Source of the DNA: an uncultured Rikenellaceae bacterium
GTDB taxonomy: Bacteria > Bacteroidota > Bacteroidia > Bacteroidales > Rikenellaceae
Assembly: GCA_947054185.1 (NCBI GenBank)
Contig: CAMRVW010000126.1
Span: forward strand, 1 to 5,452
DNA length: 5,452 nucleotides
Reading direction: 5' to 3'
The notes under the pieces were generated by a model. The model was not told the origin of the DNA. It worked only from the letters and a program-made list of their open reading frames with translations, and did not search any database. Position numbers and translations under genes: made by a program. Positions 1-5,452 of this stretch are shown piece after piece. Position 1 is the stretch's first letter, and every line of letters starts with the position of its first letter.

Positions 1-23
1 ATATAGCCTAAAAAATACGAATA

Positions 24-1871
24 ATGGAGAAAAAAACTGAAACAGCGCTAGATGACGTGGTTATACGTTTTTCCGGCGACTCGGGCGACGGCATGCAGAT
101 GACCGGCACCTTATTCACCGACACCTCGGCATATTTGGGTAACGGAGTTTCGACCTTTCCCGACTTTCCTGCCGAGATACGCGCGCCGCAAGGCACTGTG
201 AGCGGTGTTTCAGGCTTTCAACTTCACTTCGGAAGCCATTGCGTCAGCACTCCGGGCGACTATTGCGACGTGCTTGTGGCCATGAACCCCGCCGCCCTTA
301 AAGCCAATGCCAAATGGCTCAAAAAGACGGCCACCGTCATTGTCGACATCGACTCGTTCACCGACAAAGGCATCGAAAAGGCCGGCTTCAAGAGCGACAA
401 TCCTTTCGCCGAGCTGGGTATAGAGGGCTATAACATAGTCTATGCCCCCATCACCTCCATGACGAAAGAGACCCTTAAAGAGAGCTCTCTCGACCCCAAG
501 AGCGTGGTTAAGTGCAAAAACATGTTCGCCTTGGGTATCTGTTATTTCATGTTCAACCTGCCCTGCGACCACACCGAGCGTTTCATAGACAAGAAGTTCG
601 GCAAAAAGAAACCAGAGGTTGCCGAGGCCAACAAAAAGGTGCTCAACGCAGGTTACAATTATGCGCACAACACCCACACGTTCGCCAGCACATACACCGT
701 TGCCCCCGCACCCATGGAGAAGGGCACCTATCGCAGCATAGACGGTAACCAGGCGACAGCGTGGGGCTTCATCGCCGCATCTGAAAAGAGCGGACGTCCC
801 TTGTTCTGCGGCTCTTACCCCATAACCCCCGCAACACACATACTCGAAGAGCTTGCCAAGCGTAAAGATCTTAACGTAAAGACATTGCAGGCCGAAGACG
901 AGATAGCGGGCATCTGCACCTCCATAGGCGCGGCCTATGCCGGCAGCTTTGCCGTCACCACCACCTCGGGCCCGGGCCTCTCGCTCAAAAGCGAGGCGAT
1001 AGGTCTGGCCGTCATGACCGAGCTTCCGTTGGTCATCGTCGACGTTCAGCGTGGCGGTCCCTCGACGGGTCTGCCCACCAAGACAGAGCAGACCGACCTC
1101 ATGCAGGCACTCTGGGGACGTAACGGCGAGTGTCCGTTAGTGGTCATGGCCGGCAGCACACCCTCTAACTGCTTCCATTACGCGTTCATGGCCGGCAAGA
1201 TCGCCATGGAGCACATGACGCCCGTCATATTGCTCAACGACGGCTTCATCGCCAACGGTTCGGAGCCGTGGCGCATACCGTCAATGAAAGACTATCCCGC
1301 CATCAACCCTCCCGTGGTCAAAGAGGCTCCCGAAGGTGGTTACATGCCCTATGCGCGTGACGAAGAGCGGCTTGCGCGTCGTTGGGCGCTTCCCGGTACC
1401 AAGGGTCTGGAGCATCGTGTGGGAGGCCTTGAGAAAGACTTCCTCAAAGGCTCTGTGTCGCACGATCCCATCAACCACCAAAAGATGGTCGATATACGCC
1501 GTGCCAAGGTTGAACGCGTGGCCGACTTCATTCCCGAGCAAGAGGTGTACGGCTCATCAGAGGGCGGCGAGCTTCTCGTTGTCGGCTGGGGCGGCACCTG
1601 GGGCCACCTTTACAGCGCCGTAAAGGCAATGCGAGCCGAGGGTAAGGATGTGTCGTTGTGTCACTTCAATTATATTCATCCACTGCCCAAAAACACCGGC
1701 GATATATTCGGTCGCTTCAAGAAGATAGTGGTGTGCGAGCTTAACGAAGGCCAGTTTGCCAACTATCTGCGAATGACGCACCAGAAGTTTGAATACAAAC
1801 AGTTCAACAAGTCTCAGGGCCTCCCCTTCACGGTGGTGGAATTGATCGACAAGTTTAATGAGTTGTTGTAA
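24..1871 (+). CDS. korA: 2-oxoglutarate (2-oxoacid):ferredoxin oxidoreductase, fused gamma-alpha subunit
   Basis: This is the large subunit of a cytoplasmic 2-oxoacid:ferredoxin oxidoreductase, which works with KorB to convert a 2-oxoacid plus CoA to acyl-CoA, CO2 and reduced ferredoxin, or the reverse. At 615 aa it has the fused layout of the family. The N-terminal gamma domain (about residues 12-200) carries a glycine-rich loop, GDSGDG at 18-23. The alpha pyrimidine-binding domain follows, with the hallmark YPITP at 265-269, TSGPG at 314-318 and RGGPSTGLPTKTEQTDL at 343-359. A C-terminal transketolase-like domain begins near LLVVGWGGTWG at 517-527. There is no ferredoxin-like cysteine cluster, so electrons must leave through KorB to a separate ferredoxin. 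The ATG at 24 follows an A-rich leader (CCTAAAAAATACG) typical of Bacteroidota and starts just before the gamma domain. The 2-oxoglutarate preference is inferred from resemblance to KorAB and is not proven; other 2-oxoacids are possible. Confidence 0.93.
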   Translation: MEKKTETALDDVVIRFSGDSGDGMQMTGTLFTDTSAYLGNGVSTFPDFPAEIRAPQGTVSGVSGFQLHFGSHCVSTPGDYCDVLVAMNPAALKANAKWLKKTATVIVDIDSFTDKGIEKAGFKSDNPFAELGIEGYNIVYAPITSMTKETLKESSLDPKSVVKCKNMFALGICYFMFNLPCDHTERFIDKKFGKKKPEVAEANKKVLNAGYNYAHNTHTFASTYTVAPAPMEKGTYRSIDGNQATAWGFIAASEKSGRPLFCGSYPITPATHILEELAKRKDLNVKTLQAEDEIAGICTSIGAAYAGSFAVTTTSGPGLSLKSEAIGLAVMTELPLVIVDVQRGGPSTGLPTKTEQTDLMQALWGRNGECPLVVMAGSTPSNCFHYAFMAGKIAMEHMTPVILLNDGFIANGSEPWRIPSMKDYPAINPPVVKEAPEGGYMPYARDEERLARRWALPGTKGLEHRVGGLEKDFLKGSVSHDPINHQKMVDIRRAKVERVADFIPEQEVYGSSEGGELLVVGWGGTWGHLYSAVKAMRAEGKDVSLCHFNYIHPLPKNTGDIFGRFKKIVVCELNEGQFANYLRMTHQKFEYKQFNKSQGLPFTVVELIDKFNELL

Positions 1872-1917
1872 TGCAATGTGCTGATATTTAAATTGATATA
1901 GCGTTTATTTGAAGTTG

Positions 1918-2045
1918 TACTTTAAGTAAAGTGTATTAATTGATTGAATGTTAGCGATATATGGTTTCGTGCAAGTGAATTTAATAAGATTAACATTTTT
2001 ATAACCAATGCATTAAATGAGATTACTTAATGTAATACTTTAAGT
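1918..2045. repeat. 10-bp direct repeat in the korA-korB spacer
   Basis: TACTTTAAGT occurs at 1918-1927 and again at 2036-2045. The first copy runs on into AAAGT, giving a small hairpin (ACTTT, loop AAGT, AAAGT). The surrounding 282-nt spacer (1872-2153) is strongly AT-rich compared with the flanking genes and holds no convincing gene. The repeat could be a binding site pair or chance in AT-rich DNA; I favour neither strongly. Confidence 0.3.
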
Positions 2046-2060
2046 GATGACGGTTAATAG

Positions 2061-2129
2061 TTTGATTTTAAGGAATGTAAGTTGTATTTGCCCGAGGCTT
2101 TGCAAGAAATTCTTTTACCGTAAGGTTTG
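2061..2129 (+). promoter_or_regulatory. Candidate promoter(s) ahead of korB
   Basis: Two imperfect matches to the Bacteroides housekeeping promoter (TTTG, 19-21 nt, TAnnTTTG) lie here. One is TTTG at 2061-2064, 18 nt, then TGTATTTG at 2083-2090. The other is TTTG at 2099-2102 followed, 18 nt later, by TAAGGTTTG at 2121-2129, which has one extra base. The second would give a leader of only about 20 nt before the korB ATG. Neither match is perfect. The long spacer makes a separate korB promoter plausible but not demonstrated. Confidence 0.3.
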
Positions 2130-2153
2130 AAACTTAAACAAAAAAACAAGACA

Positions 2154-3176
2154 ATGGAAAATTATAAATATACACCGGCAGATTTTAAGAGCGACCAGGA
2201 GGTGAAATGGTGTCCCGGTTGCGGTGACCATGCCATACTCAGTGCCGTACAAAAGGCGTTGCCCGAGGTGGCAGAGAAGTTGGGTTACTTGCATGAAGAT
2301 TTCGCGTTTATTTCGGGTATCGGTTGTTCGTCTCGTTTCCCTTATTACATGCAAACGTTTGGTTTTCATGGTATTCACGGTCGTGCGGCGGCTATCGCAA
2401 CAGGTGTCAAGGTCTCTAATCCCGAGTTGAGCGTGTGGCAGATATCGGGTGACGGCGATGCCTTGGCCATAGGCGGTAATCACTTCATTCATGCCATACG
2501 TCGTAATATCGACATCAATATATTGCTCTTTAACAACGAGATATATGGTCTGACAAAGGGGCAATACTCACCCACATCCAAGCTGGGCAAGATAACCAAG
2601 ACCTCGCCTTTCGGTACCATAGAGCATCCGTTCACACCGGGTGAGCTTGTGCTTGGCGCCCGTGGCACATTCTATGCCCGTTCGCTCGATGTGGAGCTTA
2701 ATACCACCAAAGATTGCCTTGTGGCCGCAGCGGCACATGCCGGCACCTCTGTCACCGAGATATTGCAGAACTGTGTGATATTCAACGATAAAACACACGA
2801 TGCCTTCGCCAATAAAGAGTGGCGCGAAGACCGCACCATCACCTTGCATCACGGCGAGCCCATGATATTCGGCAAAAACCGCGACAAGGGTATCGTGCTC
2901 GAGGATATGGCTCTCAAGGTGGTGACCATAGGCGAAGAGGGTTACACGGCCGACGATATTCTGGTGCACGACGCCCACAACCCCAATCCGGGCATACACA
3001 TGATGCTCGTCAACATGCGCGCACCTGAGTTCCCCGTTGCCCTCGGTGTTATTCGCGACGTGCCCGACAAAACGTATGAGCGTTCGCTTGAAGAGCAGGT
3101 CGAAGAGCTTCATCGCACCGCCAGAATACACTCGGTGGACGAGCTTCTTCACAATGGCGACACCTGGGAGCTTTAA
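2154..3176 (+). CDS. korB: 2-oxoglutarate (2-oxoacid):ferredoxin oxidoreductase, beta subunit
   Basis: This is the thiamine-diphosphate and [4Fe-4S] binding partner of KorA, 340 aa from the ATG at 2154. WCPGCGD at 19-25 supplies Cys20 and Cys23. Cys58 (GIGCSSR) and Cys207 (LQNCVIF) complete the four cysteines that hold the cluster in this family. GDGD at 99-102, followed by GGNHFIHAIRRN and LLFNN, is the Mg-thiamine-diphosphate fold. IYGLTKGQYSPTS at 130-142 resembles the KorB type of 2-oxoglutarate enzymes. A TTG start at 2127 would add nine residues (MKLKQKNKT). I prefer the ATG because its A-rich leader (AAACAAAAAAACAAGAC) looks like a Bacteroidota initiation region and the protein then begins as family members do. 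It lies 282 nt after korA, unusually far for subunits of one complex. Confidence 0.93.
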   Translation: MENYKYTPADFKSDQEVKWCPGCGDHAILSAVQKALPEVAEKLGYLHEDFAFISGIGCSSRFPYYMQTFGFHGIHGRAAAIATGVKVSNPELSVWQISGDGDALAIGGNHFIHAIRRNIDINILLFNNEIYGLTKGQYSPTSKLGKITKTSPFGTIEHPFTPGELVLGARGTFYARSLDVELNTTKDCLVAAAAHAGTSVTEILQNCVIFNDKTHDAFANKEWREDRTITLHHGEPMIFGKNRDKGIVLEDMALKVVTIGEEGYTADDILVHDAHNPNPGIHMMLVNMRAPEFPVALGVIRDVPDKTYERSLEEQVEELHRTARIHSVDELLHNGDTWEL

Positions 3177-3181
3177 TGCTC

Positions 3182-3365
3182 TTGCCGGCCGGCACTGCTA
3201 TTTTGCGGGAACTGCCGTTTTTGTTTACTGGAACTGCCCCTTTTATGGTTTGCCGGAACTGTCTCCTCCGGAAGGGCCGCCGGAGGCAGTTCCCGCAAAA
3301 TAAACGACACTTCCGGCAACCCAATACGGCAGTTTCGGCAAAATAAACGGCAAATGTACGGCAGT
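3182..3365. repeat. Cluster of about 22-nt repeats in head-to-head orientation
   Basis: Degenerate copies of a unit built around TTTGCCGGAACTGCC fill most of the korB-thiL spacer. Forward copies are at 3202-3216, 3224-3238 and 3249-3263, with a possible broken copy at 3182-3198. Reverse-complement copies start at 3285, 3306 and 3328, with a fragment GGCAGT at 3360-3365. The reverse copies 3285-3306 and 3328-3349 agree at 20 of 22 positions. TATTTTGCGGGAACTGCC at 3199-3216 is matched perfectly, inverted, at 3285-3302. A 7-bp hairpin (CCTCCGG 3265-3271 with CCGGAGG 3280-3286) sits at the centre. The whole could fold into an imperfect hairpin of about 150 nt. No T-run follows on either strand, so it is not a standard intrinsic terminator. 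It could be a REP-like or MITE-like element; its origin is unknown to me. Confidence 0.8.
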
Positions 3366-3425
3366 GACTCAGCCCCAAAGCCATAAAAATGATGGCACGG
3401 AATATGTTTTTCCATCAAAAAGCAG

Positions 3426-3433
3426 TATATTTG
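3426..3433 (+). promoter_or_regulatory. Candidate -7 promoter element for thiL
   Basis: TATATTTG is an exact match to the Bacteroides -7 box TAnnTTTG and lies 22 nt before the thiL ATG, implying a leader of about 15-20 nt. The matching -33 TTTG is not present at 19-21 nt upstream; only a T-run (GTTTTT at 3406-3411) is nearby. It is therefore a half-supported promoter, helped by its position after the repeat cluster. Confidence 0.5.
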
Positions 3434-3442
3434 CGACTCACT

Positions 3443-3447
3443 AAGGA
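3443..3447 (+). promoter_or_regulatory. Ribosome binding site supporting the thiL start
   Basis: AAGGA ends 8 nt before the ATG at 3456, a good Shine-Dalgarno spacing. This favours that ATG over the in-frame TTG at 3450, which would be only 2 nt from the site. Confidence 0.5.
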
Positions 3448-3455
3448 TTTTGCGA

Positions 3456-4475
3456 ATGGATATATCATCTTTAGGAGAGTTTGGTTTTATTGATCGTATA
3501 ACCGACGGCATCTCGTGCACACGGGGCGATACGATAAAGGGAGTGGGTGACGACGCTGCCGTAATAGATAAAGACTCAGATAGTTATGCGCTTATAAGCA
3601 GCGATATGTTTTTAGAGGGCATCGCCTTCGACCTTACATATACGCCGCTCAAACACCTTGGCTTCAAGTGTGTTGTGGCTGCCGCAAGCGATATTCTCGC
3701 AATGAACGGCACGGCCGAGCAGATTACTTTCTCGATAGGTTTGTCGCAGAAAGTAACTATGGAGATGGCCGACGAGCTTTACGAAGGTGTGCGCGCCGCC
3801 TGCGAGAAATACTCCATAGACCTGGTGGGAGGCGATACCACTCCCTCCATGACGGGTCTGGCCATATCGGTTACTGCCATTGGCTCGGTTGTCAAAGACC
3901 AGATAACATATCGCAACGGAGCCAAAAATGCAGACCTGTTGTGCGTCACGGGCGACCTCGGAGCTGCTTTCATGGGTTTGAAGCTGCTCGAACGCGAGAA
4001 GAGAGTGCTTAACGGCAACATAGAGGCGGCGCCCAAGTTCGACGGTTATGAATATCTGCTTGAACGTCAGTTGCATCCGTTGCTTCGGTGCGATGTCATA
4101 GAGGCGCTCGACAAAAGCGGTATCGTGCCCACGTCCATGATAGACATATCTGACGGGTTAGCCTCTGAGGTGTTGCATCTGTGTCGCAGGTCGGGTGTCG
4201 GTGCCCGCTTATATCTCAACAAGATTCCTATATCGTCGAAGTGTTTCGAGTTTGGCGACGAGATTAATGTCGACCCTGTGATGGCGGCCCTTAACGGCGG
4301 CGACGATTACGAGTTGTTGTTTACCGTGCCTGTGGGCAGGTATGAAGATGTGTTGCGTGTGGGCGGCATCGACGTCATAGGCCATGTGACAGCGCCGGAG
4401 AAAGGGGCCGCATTGGTGACTCCCGACGGTGGTGAGATAACCCTGACGGCGCAGGGATGGCCTGCACAAGAGTAA
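3456..4475 (+). CDS. thiL: Thiamine-monophosphate kinase
   Basis: ThiL phosphorylates thiamine monophosphate with ATP to give thiamine diphosphate, the last step of cofactor synthesis, in the cytoplasm. The 339-aa protein has the usual family length and the PurM-like motifs in order. These are LGEFGFIDRI at the N terminus, GVGDDAAVI at 29-37 (metal and ATP site), DMFLEGIAFD at 50-59, SDILAMNG from 78, DLVGGDTT at 122-129, VTGDLG at 164-169, DISDGL at 230-235 and GGDDYELL at 281-288. As I recall the family, the third motif normally reads EG(V/I)HFD and the fourth VNxSD. Here His is Ala57 and Asn is Ala76, while all the acidic metal ligands are intact. The gene is followed 59 nt later by adk and probably shares its transcript. 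The product is also the cofactor needed by the upstream KorB. The family call is secure; full activity is assumed. Confidence 0.93.
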   Translation: MDISSLGEFGFIDRITDGISCTRGDTIKGVGDDAAVIDKDSDSYALISSDMFLEGIAFDLTYTPLKHLGFKCVVAAASDILAMNGTAEQITFSIGLSQKVTMEMADELYEGVRAACEKYSIDLVGGDTTPSMTGLAISVTAIGSVVKDQITYRNGAKNADLLCVTGDLGAAFMGLKLLEREKRVLNGNIEAAPKFDGYEYLLERQLHPLLRCDVIEALDKSGIVPTSMIDISDGLASEVLHLCRRSGVGARLYLNKIPISSKCFEFGDEINVDPVMAALNGGDDYELLFTVPVGRYEDVLRVGGIDVIGHVTAPEKGAALVTPDGGEITLTAQGWPAQE

Positions 4476-4534
4476 CCGAGAGGCACACAGAGGTGCCATT
4501 AATTAGTGATTTTGATAACAATATACAGATAGAC

Positions 4535-5116
4535 ATGTTGAACATTGTTTTATTCGGCCCTCCGGGTGCCGGCAAAGGCACACAGGCTGAGAAACTGGCC
4601 GAACGTTACAATCTGCGTCACCTCTCGACCGGCGAGGTGATACGTGCCGAGATACAGGCGGGCAGCGAGTTGGGTTTGATGGCCCAAGAGCAGATGAAAG
4701 ACGGTTCGTTGGCATCCGACCAGATTGTTATAGGCATAATAGACCATTACATCGAAATGCACCGCGACGGTAACGGCACCATATTCGACGGTTTTCCCCG
4801 CACCACGCCTCAGGCCGAGGAGTTCGATCGCATACTTGCCCGCCATGGACAAGAGGTGACGGCCATGATATCGCTCGATGTGCCCGACGAGGAGGTTGTG
4901 GCACGATTGCTCAACAGAGGCAAGATAAGCGGACGCGATGACGACCAAAGCGAGGAGATAATACGTAACCGCATAAAGGTGTACAAGGCGCAGACCGCCG
5001 TTGTAAAGGAGTTCTATCAAAAGCAGGGCAAGTATATCATGGTGGACGGCACCGGCGATATCGAGACCACATTCGAGCGCGTTTGTGAGGTTGTCGACCG
5101 TATATCTGCCAAGTAA
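4535..5116 (+). CDS. adk: Adenylate kinase, short (non-zinc LID) form
   Basis: Adenylate kinase interconverts ATP plus AMP with two ADP in the cytoplasm. The 193-aa protein shows the P-loop GPPGAGKGT at 8-16, the AMP-binding stretch LSTGEVIRAE from about 30, FDGFPRT at 84-90 and the arginine-rich RLLNRGKISGRDDD at 124-137. That last stretch passes directly over the LID with only a short loop. The LID insertion, with or without zinc cysteines, of the long bacterial form is absent, as is usual in Bacteroidota. The AMP motif has Glu34 where many adenylate kinases have Asp (STGD). An in-frame ATG at 4457, inside the end of thiL, would add 26 residues unlike the family. The start at 4535 gives the canonical MLNIVLFGPPG. 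The gene lies 59 nt after thiL with no good promoter between, and a strong terminator follows, so it is probably the last gene of a thiL-adk unit. Confidence 0.95.
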   Translation: MLNIVLFGPPGAGKGTQAEKLAERYNLRHLSTGEVIRAEIQAGSELGLMAQEQMKDGSLASDQIVIGIIDHYIEMHRDGNGTIFDGFPRTTPQAEEFDRILARHGQEVTAMISLDVPDEEVVARLLNRGKISGRDDDQSEEIIRNRIKVYKAQTAVVKEFYQKQGKYIMVDGTGDIETTFERVCEVVDRISAK

Positions 5117-5136
5117 ATTAGTTTTTGTCTATATTC

Positions 5137-5171
5137 AAGGGTTTCCGTTGTGCGGGAGCCCTTTTGCTTTT
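5137..5171 (+). terminator. Intrinsic terminator after adk
   Basis: AAGGGTTTCCG (5137-5147) pairs with CGGGAGCCCTT (5153-5163) over 11 bp including two G-T wobbles, with a 5-nt loop TTGTG. The T-rich tail TTTTGCTTTT (5162-5171) follows. It starts 20 nt after the adk stop and should end the thiL-adk transcript. Confidence 0.85.
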
Positions 5172-5300
5172 GGGGTGTGTTGAAGTATTTACGGCGATGG
5201 ATGTGGGTGTTTGTGGCATGTTTCGGGGGTGGGGTGGGGGAGTGCGTCGGGATATGAGAGCTGTGTTTTGGGGCGATATTGGTGATGGCGGTAAGGGTTT
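5172..5300. other. G-rich, C-poor spacer with a G-quadruplex candidate
   Basis: This stretch between the adk terminator and the tRNA promoter carries no credible gene. By my count 5171-5310 has about 64 G and only 11 C on the + strand. G-runs at 5225-5229, 5231-5234 and 5236-5240 are separated by single T residues, with a fourth GGG at 5249-5251 after an 8-nt gap, so a G-quadruplex on the + strand is possible. A 63-codon open frame crosses it but begins in the terminator and lacks a start context. Confidence 0.5.
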
Positions 5301-5366
5301 TATCCGGATAGTATAAAAAGTTTTGACTATATAATCTTGATTATCAGTTTTATGTGATTTAATTGC

Positions 5367-5395
5367 AAAAAAATGTCTCTAAAAATTTGGAGACA
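5367..5395 (-). terminator. Palindrome next to the tRNA promoter; possible minus-strand terminator
   Basis: TGTCTCTAA (5374-5382) pairs with TTGGAGACA (5387-5395) around a 4-nt loop, with one G-T wobble. Read on the minus strand the stem is followed by seven T (complement of A 5367-5373), the form of an intrinsic terminator. On the + strand the right arm covers the -33 box of the tRNA promoter, so it might instead be an operator. No minus-strand gene is visible inside the window to need termination. Confidence 0.35.
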
Positions 5396-5416
5396 AGTAA
5401 ATTTTGCGTACCTTTG
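5386..5416 (+). promoter_or_regulatory. Promoter of the tRNA-Ser gene
   Basis: TTTG at 5386-5389, a 19-nt spacer, then TACCTTTG at 5409-5416 match the Bacteroides primary sigma factor consensus (TTTG, 19-21 nt, TAnnTTTG) exactly. The tRNA begins only 6 nt after the last G, so transcription should start at or within a few bases of the mature 5' end. Confidence 0.8.
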
Positions 5417-5421
5417 TGCCC

Positions 5422-5452
5422 GGAGAGATGGCAGAGTGGTCGAATGCGGCTG
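5422..5452 (+). tRNA. tRNA-Ser, 5' part, cut by the window end
   Basis: The first 31 nt of a tRNA are present. They comprise acceptor strand GGAGAGA, T8, G9, a D arm starting GCAGAGTGG with A14 and the GG pair, D-stem closure TGC, G26 and the start of the anticodon stem. This 5' half matches the pattern of bacterial serine tRNAs (GGAGAGATGGCAGAGTGG). The anticodon, long variable arm and 3' end lie outside the window, so the isoacceptor cannot be told. Confidence 0.85.

Noticed and set aside
210..839. Long minus-strand open frame (209 codons) inside korA
   Set aside because: It lies opposite a strongly supported gene, has no recognisable domain and is rich in Gly, Val and His as expected of an antisense shadow of this codon usage.
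1981..2000. Possible terminator after korA (TTAAT, loop AAG, ATTAA, then a T-rich run)
   Set aside because: The stem is five A-T pairs only, too weak to support in AT-rich DNA.
2568..3152. Minus-strand open frame of 194 codons inside korB
   Set aside because: It is a shadow of korB with no motif, no leader and no partner gene on that strand.
3037..3303. Plus-strand open frame of 88 codons covering the end of korB and the repeats
   Set aside because: It overlaps korB out of frame and its C-terminal part is repeat sequence.
3182..3365. CRISPR array
   Set aside because: Repeats are degenerate, only about 22 nt apart and occur in both orientations, and no cas gene is present.
3049..3520. Two minus-strand open frames (111 and 115 codons) across the korB-thiL spacer
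   Set aside because: Their repeated Pro-Glu-Leu, Arg-Phe and Cys-Gly-Asn patterns come from translating the 22-nt repeats, and both run into known genes.
4457..4534. Upstream ATG that would lengthen Adk by 26 residues and overlap thiL
   Set aside because: The added residues do not resemble the family, while the ATG at 4535 gives the canonical N terminus directly before the P-loop.
4584..4592. CTGAGA-like string suggesting a thiamine riboswitch
   Set aside because: It lies inside the adk coding sequence and the rest of the thi-box is absent; no thi-box is visible before korB or thiL either.
5125..5316. 63-codon open frame after adk
   Set aside because: It starts at a non-ATG codon just before the terminator hairpin, crosses the G-rich spacer and has no initiation context; its hydrophobic start comes from the terminator sequence.

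Overview
The window reads as chromosomal DNA from a member of the Bacteroidota, most likely a Bacteroidales gut-type bacterium. The evidence is a two-subunit ferredoxin-linked 2-oxoacid oxidoreductase of the KorAB type, a short adenylate kinase without a zinc LID, A-rich leaders instead of strong Shine-Dalgarno sites, and a near-perfect Bacteroides-type promoter (TTTG, 19 nt, TAnnTTTG) in front of a serine tRNA. I cannot name the genus from sequence alone. All genes are on the + strand.

Layout: korA (24-1871) is followed by an AT-rich 282-nt spacer, then korB (2154-3176). Next comes a 279-nt spacer filled with about 22-nt repeats arranged head to head, then thiL (3456-4475). After 59 nt comes adk (4535-5116), closed by a clear intrinsic terminator (5137-5171). 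The last 300 nt hold a very G-rich stretch, a small palindrome, a tRNA promoter and the first 31 nt of a tRNA-Ser cut by the window edge.

How the genes relate: KorA and KorB together form a thiamine-diphosphate and iron-sulfur enzyme that interconverts 2-oxoglutarate (or a related 2-oxoacid) plus CoA with the acyl-CoA and CO2, using ferredoxin as electron carrier. ThiL makes thiamine diphosphate, the cofactor KorB binds, and Adk balances AMP, ADP and ATP. thiL and adk look like one transcription unit. korA and korB may be transcribed partly separately because of their unusual spacer.

The genes themselves are ordinary core-metabolism genes. The parts not explained by them are the repeat cluster between korB and thiL, the G-rich spacer after adk, the long korA-korB spacer, and two replaced residues in ThiL. 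I see no defence system, CRISPR array, transposase or other obviously new multi-gene system.
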